Assembly (NCBI GenBank): GCA_028280195.1
Contig: JANQMH010000079.1
Location: 130,750-194,749 of the forward strand
Origin: Exilibacterium sp.
Lineage (GTDB): Bacteria; Pseudomonadota; Gammaproteobacteria; Pseudomonadales; Cellvibrionaceae
Direction: 5' to 3'
Length of the DNA: 64,000 nt
The notes under the pieces are model-generated. The model had not been told where the DNA came from and searched no databases. It worked only from the letters and a program-made list of their open reading frames with translations. How positions within the stretch are numbered: the stretch's first letter is position 1; each line of letters begins with the position of its first letter. This document shows, piece by piece, positions 22,080 through 32,053 of the stretch. A program made the position numbers and the translations under genes.

Positions 22080-22782
22080 TCTGTCGAATATTCGCCTGTT
22101 CGCCACCCACCCCCACAGTTGCAGCTATCTGGTTGACCAGGACGCCACTACGGTATTTGTCGATCCCGCCGCCCCTATGAACGTGCACCTCTACAGCCGC
22201 TTGTCGGAGATCGGCTTTCGCCGCAGCGGCAGCCACCTTTACCGCCCCCACTGCGAGCGCTGCAAAGCCTGTATTCCGGCGCGCATCCCGGCGCGGCGCT
22301 TCAGCCCCAATCGCCAGCAGCGCCGCTGCTGGCGCCGCAACAGCGATCTGCAGGTGCTGATCGCCGACAATCTGAACGGCGACGAGCACTACGCGCTCTA
22401 CGAACGCTATATCACCGAGCGCCACAGCGACGGCGATATGTACCCGCCGACCAGGCTGCAGTTTGACGCCTTTTTAACCAGTGAATGGAACACCACCCAG
22501 TTTATCGAGTTTCGCCAACAGCAGCGGCTGCTGGGCGTTACCGTGTGCGATATCATGGATAACGGCATCTCGGCGGTCTATACCTATTTCGATCCCGCCG
22601 ACGAACACCGCAGCCTGGGCACCTTCGCCATTCTGTATCAGATCGAGCAGGCGCGGCAGCTGGACCTGCACGCCGTCTATCTGGGCTACTGGATCAAGCA
22701 GTGCCGTAAAATGCGCTATAAATCCCAGTTCCGGCCACTGGAAATGCTGGTCGACAACCGCTGGACATCGCTGCAGCCATAG
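22072..22782 (+). CDS. bpt: Aspartate/glutamate leucyltransferase (ATE family)
   Basis: Transfers Leu to N-terminal Asp/Glu of proteins, feeding the ClpS-ClpAP N-end-rule route. The 236-residue product carries the ATE N-terminal Cys motif HSCSYL, the CERCKACIPARI motif that with it may bind a metal or Fe-S centre, YERYITERHSDGDMYPPT, and C-terminal VYLGYWIKQCRKMRYKSQFRP. It starts inside the end of aat and is therefore coupled to it. The aat-bpt pairing near clpA/clpS is conserved in pseudomonads. Confidence 0.93.
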   Translation: MTDLSNIRLFATHPHSCSYLVDQDATTVFVDPAAPMNVHLYSRLSEIGFRRSGSHLYRPHCERCKACIPARIPARRFSPNRQQRRCWRRNSDLQVLIADNLNGDEHYALYERYITERHSDGDMYPPTRLQFDAFLTSEWNTTQFIEFRQQQRLLGVTVCDIMDNGISAVYTYFDPADEHRSLGTFAILYQIEQARQLDLHAVYLGYWIKQCRKMRYKSQFRPLEMLVDNRWTSLQP

Positions 22783-23132
22783 CCGGCAAGCGGCGCCTGC
22801 CAATACCGCGCAGGCGGGGCCCGAAGCACCTGCAACCTGGGGATGTCTGCCGCTGCCGCAGTGACGGTCTGTTTACAAAGGGTACAGCTTCGGCGGCGGC
22901 AAGTGGTGACTTTTTTCTGTTTTGCGGCCAAAGTGGCTTGGCTATACTGCCTAATTCAGGCACAATTCACGCCTGCTCGAAATCACACCTTTTTTCCGGC
23001 GCTGTCGGCGGTGCGCAACCACCGCAGTACAGGTAATGAATGGGTAATAAACTGCAGTAATGTTAGCGTGGCCGGCGATCGGCTGCTGTCCGTGTAGTGG
23101 CTAATAATGGCTAAGCTCGAGGAAAACGCCGA
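22783..23132 (+). promoter_or_regulatory. bpt-infA intergenic region with candidate infA promoter
   Basis: A 350-base gap without a gene. A possible sigma-70 -10 element TATACT lies at 22943-22948 with a weak TTTGCG -35 16 bases upstream, followed by the small palindrome GCCTAATTCAGGC. The remaining leader of about 180 bases to infA has no obvious structure. The infA ribosome site GAGGA lies near 23119. Promoter assignment is by eye only. Confidence 0.35.
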
Positions 23133-23351
23133 ATGGCAAAAGAAGACCATATTGAGATGGAGGGCGAGGTTATCGACACCCTCCCCAATACCACCTTCCG
23201 GGTAAAACTGGAAAATGGGCATGTGGTAACCGCACATATATCCGGCAAAATGCGCAAGAACTACATCCGCATTCTGACCGGCGACAAGGTCAAGGTCGAA
23301 CTCACCCCCTACGATCTGAGCAAGGGTCGCATCACCTACCGGGCGCGTTGA
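23133..23351 (+). CDS. infA: Translation initiation factor IF-1
   Basis: The 72-residue S1/OB-fold protein binds the 30S A site during initiation. Seen: [19 protein letters not shown], the OB-fold [22 protein letters not shown] and the C-terminal [13 protein letters not shown], close to identical with other proteobacterial IF-1. It sits alone on the plus strand, convergent with clpA (8 bases between stops), as in Pseudomonas. Confidence 0.97.
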   Translation: MAKEDHIEMEGEVIDTLPNTTFRVKLENGHVVTAHISGKMRKNYIRILTGDKVKVELTPYDLSKGRITYRAR

Positions 23352-23359
23352 CGGCAGCC

Positions 23360-25636
23360 CTAACTCGTCTCTATTTTCAGGTCGAGTTCACCGTTTTCAA
23401 CAAAGACATGAACCGTTCCACCATTGGCGGATAAGGTACCGAACAGCACCTCCTCGGCCAGGGGTTTCTTAACCTTGTCCTGAATCAACCGCGCCATTGG
23501 CCGCGCGCCCATTTTTTCATCGTAGCCGTGCTCGGCAAGCCAGCTGCGGGCGGCATCATTGACATCCAGAATTACGTTCTTTTCATCCAGCTGCGCCTGC
23601 AGTTCCACCAGGAATTTATCGACAACCGTTTTGATCACCTCCAGGCTCAGCGCGCCGAACTGAATAATGGCATCGAGCCGGTTGCGGAATTCCGGGGTAA
23701 ACATTTTCTTGATCGCTTCCATACCGTCGGTGGAGTGGTCCTGCTCGGTAAAGCCGATCGAGCGACGGCTCATCAACTCCGCGCCGGCGTTGGTGGTCAT
23801 AATGATAATGACATTGCGAAAGTCGGCTTTGCGACCGTTGTTGTCGGTCAGCGTACCGTGATCCATCACCTGCAACAGCAGGTTGAAAACCTCGGGGTGG
23901 GCCTTCTCGATTTCGTCGAGCAGTACCACACTGTGGGGCTGCTTGGTCACCGAGTCGGTCAGCAGTCCGCCCTGATCAAAGCCGACATAACCCGGCGGTG
24001 CGCCGATTAAACGCGATACGGTATGGCGCTCCATATACTCCGACATATCGAAGCGAATCAGCTCCACGCCCATGGCTTTTGCCAGTTGCCGGCACAGTTC
24101 TGTTTTACCAACCCCGGTGGGGCCGGCAAACAGAAACGAACCAATCGGTTTCTCGGCGATACTCAGGCCCGCGCGCGACAGTTTGATGGCCGTGGACAAT
24201 ACCTCGATCGCGTCGTCCTGACCAAAGACGGTCATCTTCAGGGTATCGTCCAGCTTGCGCAGCTGTTCTTTATCGGAGGACGATACACTCTTTGGCGGAA
24301 TTCGCGCGATCTTGGCAACGATATTTTCAACATCGGTAACACCGATGACTTTTTTGCGCTTGCTGTCGGATTGTAATTGCTGAAAGGCCCCCGCCTCATC
24401 GATCACATCGATGGCTTTATCGGGCAGATAGCGATCGGTGATATAGCGATCCGAAAGTTTTGCCGCCGCGCGCAGCGCCGTATCGGTATAGCGCAAATTG
24501 TGGTGTTCCTCAAAGCGGCTCTTCAGGCCTTTGAGAATCAGGTAAGTCTCGTCGACAGTCGGTTCATTGACATCCACTTTTTGAAAACGACGCGACAGTG
24601 CCCGATCTTTTTCAAAGATACCGCGGTATTCCTGAAAGGTGGTGGAACCGATACAGCGCAGTTGCCCGGAGGTCAGCAGCGGCTTGAGCAGGTTGGAGGC
24701 GTCCATCACCCCACCGGAAGCCGCACCGGCGCCGATGATGGTGTGGATTTCATCGATAAACAGCACCGCGTCTTCATGCTTTCTCAGATCGGCAAGCAGG
24801 CCCTTAAAGCGCTTTTCAAAATCACCGCGATACTTGGTACCGGCCAGCAGCGAACCCAGATCGAGCGAATAGACCACACTTTTTAATAGGATTTCCGGGA
24901 CTTCACCGTCTACTATGCGCTTGGCGAGCCCCTCGGCGATGGCCGTTTTACCAACACCGGACTCACCCACCAGCAGCGGATTGTTCTTGCGCCGCCGCGA
25001 TAAAATCTGACTGACACGCTCCACTTCGTCGGCGCGTCCCACCAGGGGGTCGATACGCCCCATGGCCGCCTCTTCGTTGAGGTTGGTGGCGAAGGACTCG
25101 AGCGGACTCTGGCTGGGGCTGCTGTCGGTGCCGATACCGTCCTCTTCGTGGTGTTCGTGGCCCGGGTCAACGCCGTGACCGGAGGAATCGGAGTGGCCGG
25201 CAACCTTGGAAATGCCGTGGGTAATGAAGTTGACCACATCGATACGCGCGATACTCTGCTGCTTCAGGTAGTAAACCGCCTGGCTTTCCTGCTCGCTGAA
25301 AATTGCCACCAGCACATTGGCACCGGTCACCTCCTTCTTGCCCGACGACTGCACATGAAAGACAGCCCGCTGCAGCACACGCTGGAAGCCCAGAGTGGGC
25401 TGTGTCTCGCGCTCGGTATCGTTTTCGGGTATCAGGGGCGTGGTAGAGTCGACAAACTCGATAAGATCCTTGCGCAGGCCATTGAGATCGGCGCCACAAG
25501 CGCGCAGCACATTGGCCGCGGACTCGTTGTCAATCAGCGCCAGCAGCAGGTGCTCGACGGTCATAAACTCATGCCGCTTGGATCGAGCGCCTTTGAAGGC
25601 CAGGTTCAAGGTAACTTCCAAATCCTTGCTCAGCAT
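23360..25636 (-). CDS. clpA: ATP-dependent Clp protease ATP-binding subunit ClpA
   Basis: Hexameric AAA+ unfoldase that feeds substrates to ClpP; with ClpS it degrades N-end-rule substrates. The N-terminal domain (about 1-145) binds ClpS. Walker A motifs are [10 protein letters not shown] at about 222 and [10 protein letters not shown] at about 507. The IGF loop that docks on ClpP is in [10 protein letters not shown] (about residue 620). The 758 residues match E. coli. It follows clpS by 51 bases on the same strand, with GAGG before the ATG. No clpP is in the window. Confidence 0.97.
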   Translation of the reverse strand: MLSKDLEVTLNLAFKGARSKRHEFMTVEHLLLALIDNESAANVLRACGADLNGLRKDLIEFVDSTTPLIPENDTERETQPTLGFQRVLQRAVFHVQSSGKKEVTGANVLVAIFSEQESQAVYYLKQQSIARIDVVNFITHGISKVAGHSDSSGHGVDPGHEHHEEDGIGTDSSPSQSPLESFATNLNEEAAMGRIDPLVGRADEVERVSQILSRRRKNNPLLVGESGVGKTAIAEGLAKRIVDGEVPEILLKSVVYSLDLGSLLAGTKYRGDFEKRFKGLLADLRKHEDAVLFIDEIHTIIGAGAASGGVMDASNLLKPLLTSGQLRCIGSTTFQEYRGIFEKDRALSRRFQKVDVNEPTVDETYLILKGLKSRFEEHHNLRYTDTALRAAAKLSDRYITDRYLPDKAIDVIDEAGAFQQLQSDSKRKKVIGVTDVENIVAKIARIPPKSVSSSDKEQLRKLDDTLKMTVFGQDDAIEVLSTAIKLSRAGLSIAEKPIGSFLFAGPTGVGKTELCRQLAKAMGVELIRFDMSEYMERHTVSRLIGAPPGYVGFDQGGLLTDSVTKQPHSVVLLDEIEKAHPEVFNLLLQVMDHGTLTDNNGRKADFRNVIIIMTTNAGAELMSRRSIGFTEQDHSTDGMEAIKKMFTPEFRNRLDAIIQFGALSLEVIKTVVDKFLVELQAQLDEKNVILDVNDAARSWLAEHGYDEKMGARPMARLIQDKVKKPLAEEVLFGTLSANGGTVHVFVENGELDLKIETS

Positions 25637-25687
25637 TGGCTATAACCTCTAAAGCAAAACGTATTTAAAAGCCCGCCTGTATATAAT

Positions 25688-26062
25688 CTAGTCATCATCC
25701 CCACCTGATACCTCGATTTCACACAATAGGGGATGCTGGTTCTCTCTAGCATATTGATTAACTTGAGCCGCTTTAGTTTCCGCGATATCCCGCGTGAACA
25801 CCCCGCATACTGCTTTGCCTTCAGTATGCACCGTCAACATGATCCGCGTCGCTTTCTCCCGGGTCATACCGAAAAATGCTTCCAGGACCTCCACCACGAA
25901 GTCCATCGGCGTATAATCATCGTTTAGCATGACGACTTTGTACAGCGGCGGCCGTTTTAATTTCGGCTGTGCCTCTTCAACGGCGACATCCCCGTCATCA
26001 TAGGGCACTACCTGATCGCCGTCTTTACTTAATTTTAGTTGAAGATAATCCAGATTACCCAT
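25688..26062 (-). CDS. clpS: ClpS adaptor of ClpAP
   Basis: Delivers proteins with N-terminal Leu, Phe, Trp or Tyr to ClpAP. The core has [20 protein letters not shown] (the Asn-Asp-Asp of the N-degron pocket), EVLEAFFGM, and [23 protein letters not shown]. The N-terminal extension is about 15-20 residues longer than in E. coli and carries an acidic patch ([12 protein letters not shown]). The first ATG is at 26062; the frame opens with an upstream TTG at 26077. It is divergent from the csp gene and the first gene of the clpS-clpA unit. Confidence 0.95.
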   Translation of the reverse strand: MGNLDYLQLKLSKDGDQVVPYDDGDVAVEEAQPKLKRPPLYKVVMLNDDYTPMDFVVEVLEAFFGMTREKATRIMLTVHTEGKAVCGVFTRDIAETKAAQVNQYARENQHPLLCEIEVSGGDDD

Positions 26063-26487
26063 AGAAGATCGGTACAAATTAATGTGTGTTTACCTCAGCT
26101 CCGGCCTATATTCCAGAGCCATTTTAACCGCCTTGCCCATATAGCCCGGGGGAATCGGCCGCAGCGGTGATTGCGCCTATCAAAAAGCCGTCACTCGCAC
26201 CTATATCATACCCGCGGCTGCATATTATCGGCAAAAACTTGACATTCTACTCATTGTTGGTTACAAGGGCAGAGCCTAATCAGGAGTATGGGCTCAGGAT
26301 ACATAATACAAGATACACAATAAAAGCTGCGCAGTGGTAACGCTACACCCTATAAGGCTATAACAATACCAAGCCCCGTATATAAAGCGACAGAATAACA
26401 GCTAACAGAATAACAGCTAATAGTGCGACAAGCCGTATCAGTTTGGAAAGCACTTGCACCTCAAGCGCTAAAAGAAGGATCCAAGCC
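26063..26487. promoter_or_regulatory. Divergent clpS-csp intergenic region
   Basis: A 425-base gap with no gene. The half next to the csp gene is AT-rich (about 26270-26420) and forms a long leader, as expected for cold-shock genes whose 5' untranslated region changes structure with temperature. It contains a tandem duplication of 15 bases at 26391-26420. Exact promoters could not be assigned by eye. Confidence 0.4.
26391..26420 (+). repeat. Tandem 15-base duplication in csp leader
   Basis: CAGAATAACAGCTAA occurs twice head to tail without a mismatch, 68 bases before the csp start. It probably arose by slippage or duplication and lies in the presumed leader RNA. Confidence 0.85.
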
Positions 26488-26757
26488 ATGCCAACAGGTA
26501 CTGTCAAGTGGTTCAATAATGCCAAGGGTTACGGATTTATTCTACCCGATGAGGGCGGAGAAGACCTGTTTGTTCACTACTCTTCCATCCAGATGGACGG
26601 CTATAAGACCTTGAAGGCGGGCCAGGAAGTCACTTTTGATGTCATCCAGGGCGACAAAGGCAAGCACGCTACCAATATTCAGGTACCGGGTGCCGCCAAA
26701 GCACGGCCGGCATCAGTGGAAGAAGAAGGTGAAGCCAAGCTGGAAGCTGTTCCCTAG
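26488..26757 (+). CDS. cspD: Cold-shock domain protein (CspD-like)
   Basis: Single-stranded nucleic-acid-binding OB-fold protein. The 89-residue product has RNP1-like [14 protein letters not shown]2-like DLFVHYSSI and the C-terminal strand [19 protein letters not shown]. After the 68-residue core it carries an acidic tail ([13 protein letters not shown]), as in CspD of pseudomonads, where it is found next to clpS and icd. The ATG at 26488 has AAGGA at a spacing of about 9. In E. coli CspD blocks replication in stationary phase; whether this one does so is not known. Confidence 0.88.
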   Translation: MPTGTVKWFNNAKGYGFILPDEGGEDLFVHYSSIQMDGYKTLKAGQEVTFDVIQGDKGKHATNIQVPGAAKARPASVEEEGEAKLEAVP

Positions 26758-26821
26758 CGGCCAGATCCGACCGATCATTCCCCCCCGGCAGGCCTTATCA
26801 TGTTCGCCTGCCCAATAAAAA

Positions 26822-26844
26822 GCTCCTGCAAGCCTGACAGGAGC
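26822..26844 (-). terminator. Intrinsic terminator of icd
   Basis: Stem GCTCCTG (26822-26828) with CAGGAGC (26838-26844), loop 9. Read on the minus strand it is followed by TTTTTATT, the expected T-tract, 41 bases beyond the icd stop. The csp gene ends on the other side, and the structure may also limit its transcript. Confidence 0.8.
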
Positions 26845-26884
26845 CCCTTGTGTTTGCCATGCGGGCTGCGCTTATGGAGCCCCT

Positions 26885-28138
26885 TCACATATGCTTGATG
26901 ATTTCATCACCAAAGGCGGAACAGGACACCAGTTGGGCATCGTCCATCAGGCGTTCAAAGTCATAGGTGACTGTCTTGGCCCCGATAGCGCCTTCGGTAC
27001 CCTTGACCACCAGGTCGGCCGCTTCATTCCAGCCCAGGTGGCGCAGCATCATTTCCGCCGACAGAATCAGTGAGCCGGGATTGACCTTGTCCTGGCCGGC
27101 ATACTTGGGCGCCGTACCGTGGGTCGCCTCAAACAGGGCCACGGCATCGGAGGTATTGGCGCCGGGGGCGATACCGATTCCGCCCACCTGAGCGGCGAGC
27201 GCGTCGGACAGGTAGTCGCCGTTGAGGTTGAGGGTGGCGATCACGCTGTACTCGGCCGGGCGCAGCAGAATCTGCTGCAGCATGGCATCGGCGATGACAT
27301 CCTTGATCACAATCTCAGTGCCGGTTTTCGGGTTCTTGAGACTGTGCCAGGGCCCGCCGTCGAGCGGCTCGGCGCCGAATTCGTCACGAGCCAGTTCGTA
27401 ACCCCAGTCGGCAAAGGCGCCTTCGGTAAACTTCATGATATTGCCTTTGTGCACCAGCGTAACCGACGGCAGGTCCTGGTCCACCGCGTACTGAATGGCT
27501 TTGCGCACCAGACGCTTGGTGCCCTCGGCCGATACCGGCTTGACCCCGATGCCGACGTTTTGCGGGAAGCGAATCTTGGTTACCCCCATTTCATCGGTCA
27601 GGAACCTGACGACTTTCTCAGCCTCCTCAGTGCCCGCCTTCCACTCGATACCGGCATAAATGTCCTCGGAGTTCTCGCGGAATATCACCATATTGACCAG
27701 ATTGGGCTCTTTGACCGGCGACGGCACGCCGCTAAACCAGCGCACCGGGCGCTGGCACACATACAGGTCCATTTCCTGGCGCAGGGCCACATTGAGCGAG
27801 CGGAAGCCGCCACCCACCGGGGTGGTCAGCGGGCCTTTGATACCGACCACGTACTCCTGGATGGCCTCGAGCGTCTCCGCCGGAAACCAGTCGCCATCGT
27901 ATTTTTCCGCCGCTTTCTCGCCGCAGTAAACTTCCATCCAGGCGATGGATTTTTCCCCGCCATAGGCTTTTGCAACAGCTGCATCGGTGACTTTTTTCAT
28001 CACCGGTGTAATATCCACCCCAATACCATCACCCTCGATGAAAGGGATAATCGGATGTTTGGGAACGTTGAGAGAGTGGTCCGAGTTAACGGTGATTTTG
28101 TCACCTTCGGCCGGGACTTGGATATGCTGATACCCCAT
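26885..28138 (-). CDS. icd: NADP-dependent isocitrate dehydrogenase
   Basis: TCA-cycle enzyme converting isocitrate to 2-oxoglutarate. Seen: [16 protein letters not shown] near the N-terminus, the substrate/phosphorylation loop [17 protein letters not shown] with the regulatory Ser, [13 protein letters not shown], and [20 protein letters not shown] with the metal-binding and NADP-loop residues. I use the second ATG (28138, MGYQHIQVP), which matches Pseudomonas homologues and lies 6 bases after GGAG; the first ATG is at 28141. The 417 residues match E. coli (416). The gene is divergent from rluE. Confidence 0.96.
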   Translation of the reverse strand: MGYQHIQVPAEGDKITVNSDHSLNVPKHPIIPFIEGDGIGVDITPVMKKVTDAAVAKAYGGEKSIAWMEVYCGEKAAEKYDGDWFPAETLEAIQEYVVGIKGPLTTPVGGGFRSLNVALRQEMDLYVCQRPVRWFSGVPSPVKEPNLVNMVIFRENSEDIYAGIEWKAGTEEAEKVVRFLTDEMGVTKIRFPQNVGIGVKPVSAEGTKRLVRKAIQYAVDQDLPSVTLVHKGNIMKFTEGAFADWGYELARDEFGAEPLDGGPWHSLKNPKTGTEIVIKDVIADAMLQQILLRPAEYSVIATLNLNGDYLSDALAAQVGGIGIAPGANTSDAVALFEATHGTAPKYAGQDKVNPGSLILSAEMMLRHLGWNEAADLVVKGTEGAIGAKTVTYDFERLMDDAQLVSCSAFGDEIIKHM

Positions 28139-28408
28139 CATTTACTCCGTAGTGTCGTAGCTCGCGGGTTGTGAAATTGCCACGCAGATCTGCTGCGGTA
28201 GGCCAGGTTTACCAATGCCCAACCGCTTATAACTGACTCCGGTATATCGCCTGGCCCTGGTATCCCGAGCCGGATCGGCGGCAGCCGATAGATATGTGAA
28301 TGACAAGAAGTTGGGGCACTGCGCTTTGGCAGATCCCGAGGAGTATAACAGCTCCCGGCTTTTTTTTGTAATTTGTTTACAAGAATAAGCCATAGACAAG
28401 GATATTTT

Positions 28409-29041
28409 ATGTCCAGACTGATCCTGTTCAACAAGCCTTTCGGCGTCCTCAGCCAGTTCCGCGACGCCGGTGAGCGCCCCACGCTTGGCGATTATATAGC
28501 GCTGCCGCAGGTGTACCCGGCAGGCAGACTGGATCGGGATTCGGAAGGCCTGCTGCTGCTGACCGATGACGGAAAACTACAGCACCAGATCAGCCATCCG
28601 CTGCACAAGCTGCCCAAAGTTTACTGGGTACAGGTCGAGGGCCTGGCCGGCGATGCAGCGCTGCATCAGCTGCGCCGCGGTATCGGCTTGAAAGACGGCC
28701 CCACACGCCCGGCCAAGGTAAATGTCATAGCGCCGCCGCAGGTCTGGGACAGACAGCCGCCGATTCGCAGGCGCCGCAACCTGCCGACATCCTGGCTGCA
28801 GATCACCCTCAGCGAAGGCCGCAACCGCCAGGTGCGGCGCATGACCGCGGCGGTGGGGCTGCCGGCGCTGCGGCTGATCCGGGCGGCCGTGGGCAACTGG
28901 CAACTGGGGCGGCTGCAGCCCGGGGACTCGCGCCTGCTGACCGTGCACCTGCCATCGCCGCCCCGCCCCGGCCGTTCCCATTCGCGCCGCCGGCGTTTAA
29001 AGTCCCGCAGCCGGCAAACGCTGCAACATCCGCGAGATTGA
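28409..29041 (+). CDS. rluE: 23S rRNA pseudouridine(2457) synthase
   Basis: Converts U2457 of 23S rRNA to pseudouridine. The 210-residue product matches Rlu[14 protein letters not shown] at the N-terminus, the catalytic motif [17 protein letters not shown] with the active Asp, NDGP-like [10 protein letters not shown], and [22 protein letters not shown]-terminal Arg/Ser-rich tail of about 20 residues ([15 protein letters not shown]) is extra. The ATG at 28409 follows AAGG. First gene of the rluE-nudJ-mnmA-hflD run. Confidence 0.93.
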   Translation: MSRLILFNKPFGVLSQFRDAGERPTLGDYIALPQVYPAGRLDRDSEGLLLLTDDGKLQHQISHPLHKLPKVYWVQVEGLAGDAALHQLRRGIGLKDGPTRPAKVNVIAPPQVWDRQPPIRRRRNLPTSWLQITLSEGRNRQVRRMTAAVGLPALRLIRAAVGNWQLGRLQPGDSRLLTVHLPSPPRPGRSHSRRRRLKSRSRQTLQHPRD

Positions 29042-29047
29042 CGGGAC

Positions 29048-29107
29048 TGTAGTTGAGGGGCTGGTTGAGGGACTGGTTGAGGGCCTGGTTAAGGGCCTGG
29101 CTGAGGA
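29048..29107 (+). repeat. Tandem 12-base repeat upstream of nudJ
   Basis: Five imperfect units of a 12-base repeat, consensus (A/C/G)CTGGTTGAGGG, lie directly between the rluE stop and the nudJ ribosome site. Each unit supplies a GAGG/AAGG ribosome-binding-like core, so the leader contains a row of pseudo-Shine-Dalgarno sites before the real GAGGAG at 29118. The units have diverged by one or two bases. Confidence 0.85.
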
Positions 29108-29130
29108 CATAGTAATTGAGGAGATTGTCA

Positions 29131-29577
29131 ATGACATGGTATCCCCATGTAACCGTCGCCACCGTGGTGGAAAACGACGGGCGCTATTTACTGGTGCACG
29201 AATCATCGGACGGCAGGCTGGTCTATAATCAGCCGGCCGGCCATCTGGACCCGGATGAAAGCCTGGCCGAGGCGGCGCTGCGGGAGACGCTGGAAGAGAC
29301 CGCGTGGGATGTACAACTGACGGGTTTTCTCGGCGTCTGCCTGTATAAATCCCCGTACAACGGCGTGACCTACCTGCGCAATACCTTTCTCGCCACGCCG
29401 CTGCAGCACCACCCGCAGCGGCAGCTGGACCGGGGCATAGCGGCGGCCGTGTGGCTGGACTACGAGCAGATTCTGCAGCGCCGCCGGCAGCTTCGCAGCC
29501 CGATTGTGCTGCAGGCGATTGAGGAACATCGCGCCGGGCGCAACTTCCCCTTGGACCTGGTCTATGACCACAGGTAG
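29131..29577 (+). CDS. nudJ: Nudix hydrolase (NudJ-like)
   Basis: Nucleoside di/triphosphate (HMP-PP) phosphatase of the NudJ group. The Nudix box is GHLDPDESLAEAALRETLEE followed by TAWDV; the usual Gly of the REUXEEXGU core is Ala here, while the metal-binding RE..EE residues are intact. VTVATVVENDGRYLLVHE at the N-terminus is typical. The ATG at 29131 has GAGGAG 7 bases upstream. The 148 residues fit E. coli NudJ (153). In proteobacteria nudJ commonly precedes mnmA, as here. Confidence 0.9.
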   Translation: MTWYPHVTVATVVENDGRYLLVHESSDGRLVYNQPAGHLDPDESLAEAALRETLEETAWDVQLTGFLGVCLYKSPYNGVTYLRNTFLATPLQHHPQRQLDRGIAAAVWLDYEQILQRRRQLRSPIVLQAIEEHRAGRNFPLDLVYDHR

Positions 29578-29637
29578 AATGAGCGCCCGCTCGGCCCGTC
29601 ACCCGGCCGCCGGCGCGGACCAACAGTGTACCCAGAG

Positions 29638-30768
29638 ATGAACAGCTGCAGCGACAATCACCCGGCCCCGGTGCCGCCGGCAGACACCCGCGTCATGGTA
29701 GGCATGTCCGGCGGCGTCGACTCCTCCGTTTCCGCCCTGTTACTACAGCGGCAGGGCTACCGGGTGGAAGGCCTGTTTATGAAAAACTGGGACGAGGATG
29801 ACGGCACCGAGTACTGCACCGCCAAAGCCGACCTCGCCGACGCGCAACAGGTTTGCCGGCGGCTCGGCATCACCCTGCACACCGCCAACTTTGCCGCCGA
29901 ATACTGGGACAATGTGTTCGCGCATTTTCTGGCCGAATACCGCGCCGGGCGCACGCCCAACCCGGACATCCTCTGCAACCGCGAAATCAAATTCAAGGTG
30001 TTTCTCGAATACGCGCAGCTACTGGGCGCCGATATGATAGCCACCGGGCACTATGTGCGGCGCCGCGGCAGCGTGCTGCTCAAGGGGCTGGACGCCAACA
30101 AGGACCAGAGTTATTTCCTCCATGCCGTCGGCGCGGCGGAGCTTTCACGCTGCCTGTTTCCGGTCGGTGAACTCGCCAAGCCCGAGGTGCGGCGCATCGC
30201 CGGCCAGCACGGGCTGATCACCCACGACAAAAAGGACAGCACCGGCATCTGTTTTATCGGCGAACGCCGTTTTAAAGACTTTCTTCAACAGTACCTGCCG
30301 GCCCGGCCCGGCGCCATTGAAACAGCGCAGGGCGAGGTCATCGGACAGCACAGCGGGCTGATGTACCACACTATCGGCCAGCGCCAGGGGCTCGGTATCG
30401 GCGGCGTCAAAGGAGCCGGCGAGGCGGCCTGGTATGTGGTGGCAAAAGACCTGCAGCGCAATGTCCTGCGGGTTGCCCAGGGCGGCGACCACCCGCTGCT
30501 GCTGGCCGCGGCGCTGGTTGCGGGTCAGGCTCACTGGATCAACGCCGCACCGGCGGCGATCCACAGCGAGGCGGGCTACCGCTGTTACGCCAAGACGCGC
30601 TACCGCCAGCCGGACCAGGCCTGCCGGGTATTCGCCGGCAGTGGCGGGACTTGCCTGACGGTGCGTTTCGACAGCCCGCAACGCGCCATAACCCCGGGTC
30701 AGTCGGTGGTGTTTTACGACGCCGATGCCTGCCTCGGCGGCGCCGTCATCGAAGGCGTCACAGACTGA
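29638..30768 (+). CDS. mnmA: tRNA-specific 2-thiouridylase MnmA
   Basis: Installs the 2-thio group on U34 of tRNA-Lys, -Glu and -Gln with sulfur from the IscS/Tus relay. Seen: PP-loop [13 protein letters not shown] at about residue 20-32, the catalytic Cys in [12 protein letters not shown] (113) and the partner Cys in [10 protein letters not shown] (205), and the C-terminal barrel with VGQAHW-like AGQAHW. The ATG at 29638 gives 376 residues; a GTG at 29626 is possible. Followed after 35 bases by hflD. Confidence 0.96.
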   Translation: MNSCSDNHPAPVPPADTRVMVGMSGGVDSSVSALLLQRQGYRVEGLFMKNWDEDDGTEYCTAKADLADAQQVCRRLGITLHTANFAAEYWDNVFAHFLAEYRAGRTPNPDILCNREIKFKVFLEYAQLLGADMIATGHYVRRRGSVLLKGLDANKDQSYFLHAVGAAELSRCLFPVGELAKPEVRRIAGQHGLITHDKKDSTGICFIGERRFKDFLQQYLPARPGAIETAQGEVIGQHSGLMYHTIGQRQGLGIGGVKGAGEAAWYVVAKDLQRNVLRVAQGGDHPLLLAAALVAGQAHWINAAPAAIHSEAGYRCYAKTRYRQPDQACRVFAGSGGTCLTVRFDSPQRAITPGQSVVFYDADACLGGAVIEGVTD

Positions 30769-30803
30769 ATTTCGTGGATTAACGCAGCAGATCGAGGTAG
30801 CAA

Positions 30804-31454
30804 TTGTCGCAGCAAATACCCGCCCCCGGCGCAATACCGGACAAATGGCAGCCCATCACCATCGCTTTGGCCGGCGTCTTCCAGGCCGCCGCACTGGTAG
30901 AACAGATCGCCAAGACCGGTTATCTGCCCAGCGATCCCTACCGCGCCAGCATCGAAAGTCTGTTCGTGGTCAACCCCGACTCGGTGGCGGCGGTGTTTGG
31001 CGATCTGACCGATCTGGAACTCGGGCTCAGAACGCTCAATACCCTGTTGCAGCAGCACCGCGCCAAGGAACACAGCCACACACTGCGTTACGTGCTGGGG
31101 GTGCTGCACCTGCAGAAAAAACTCAGCCGGCAAAAGGATATGCTGGACATCATCGGCAGCCGCCTCAAACAGGCGGAACAACAGGCGGAGCATTTCTCCA
31201 GCACTCACGACAATGTGGTGGCGAATCTGGCCGGGATCTACACCGACACCATCAGCACGTTTCGTTTTCGCATACAGGTAATGGGGGATTACAACTATCT
31301 GCAGCAGCCGCGCATCGCCAACCAGGTCAGAGCCCTGCTGTTCGCCGGCATCCGCGCCGCGACACTGTGGCGCCAGGTCGGCGGCAATCGCCTGCAGGTG
31401 GTGTTGCAGCGCAAGCGACTGTCACAGGCGGCGGAGCGGTTACTGAATCCTTGA
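30804..31454 (+). CDS. hflD: High frequency lysogenization protein HflD
   Basis: Membrane-associated helical protein; in E. coli it binds lambda CII and LptD-unrelated core roles remain unclear. The 216-residue product has ITIALAGVFQAAALVEQIAKTG, PDSVAAVFGDLTDLELGLRTL, TLRYVLGVLHLQKKLSRQ and IRAATLWRQVGGNRLQV, all typical of HflD. The start is a TTG at 30804 with GAGG about 7 bases upstream; no in-frame ATG is available nearby. In pseudomonads purB follows; here the synteny ends. Confidence 0.92.
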   Translation: MSQQIPAPGAIPDKWQPITIALAGVFQAAALVEQIAKTGYLPSDPYRASIESLFVVNPDSVAAVFGDLTDLELGLRTLNTLLQQHRAKEHSHTLRYVLGVLHLQKKLSRQKDMLDIIGSRLKQAEQQAEHFSSTHDNVVANLAGIYTDTISTFRFRIQVMGDYNYLQQPRIANQVRALLFAGIRAATLWRQVGGNRLQVVLQRKRLSQAAERLLNP

Positions 31455-31488
31455 CTGCCGCCCGCGCGGCCTGTGTATCGAGCGGCGA

Positions 31489-32007
31489 CTAGGCCGCCGC
31501 GGGCATAGCCGCAGTGACCTTGGCGGCCCTGCGCTGGCGGGCATAGGCAGCCAGGCCCAGCAGCGAAGTCAGCATAAAGGCAAAAGCCGGGGGCACCGGT
31601 ACCGGCGTCACCTCGAGACCAAATACACCGGTGTTGACAGAGGCGTCGGTAATGGCCAGTATGCTGAGCCAGTACTCCCCGCCCTCTACCACATCGAAGG
31701 TGAGGCGCCTGGGGCCGGTGGCAACCCCTTCCACGAAGGACACCGAGACCACCTCCTCGGCAGTCGTCGAAATCAGTGCGCTCAGCGAGTCGAAAGCCAC
31801 GCCGACGCTCAGGTCTATCAGCTGGAAATTGTATTCGCCCGGCTCGGAGAAGCTGATTTCGCCGCTGAAAGACCAGACCCCCAATACACTCTGGACAATA
31901 CTGCCATCGCCATAACCCGCAATATTCACGGTGCCAGCCTGAACGCTGTGAACGCACAGCAACAACAGCGCCGCCCCGGCAAGATTGGCAAACCTGAATT
32001 TCTTCAT
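31489..32007 (-). CDS. Secreted protein with PEP-CTERM-type sorting tail
   Basis: The 172-residue product has a signal peptide (MKKFRFANLAGAALLLLCVHSVQAG), a beta-rich body of about 115 residues, and a tripartite C-terminal tail: VPVPPAFAF, a hydrophobic helix (MLTSLLGLAAY) and a basic end (ARQRRAAK). This tail is the pattern recognised by exosortases or related sorting enzymes, which should remove it at the inner membrane. It has GGAGGGAATA before the ATG, the same leader as the RHH gene upstream. The tail continues 9 residues beyond the basic patch. Function of the body unknown. Confidence 0.8.
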   Translation of the reverse strand: MKKFRFANLAGAALLLLCVHSVQAGTVNIAGYGDGSIVQSVLGVWSFSGEISFSEPGEYNFQLIDLSVGVAFDSLSALISTTAEEVVSVSFVEGVATGPRRLTFDVVEGGEYWLSILAITDASVNTGVFGLEVTPVPVPPAFAFMLTSLLGLAAYARQRRAAKVTAAMPAAA

Positions 32008-32053
32008 TATTCCCTCCGCATGGTTTGGTTTACGTTTCGAGTTTGTGTGCCGT

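Noticed and set aside
28809..29162. Minus-strand frame with NQALNQ repeats over the 12-base repeats
   Set aside because: The peptide repeat only reflects the DNA repeat; it is antisense to rluE and the nudJ leader, without ribosome site.
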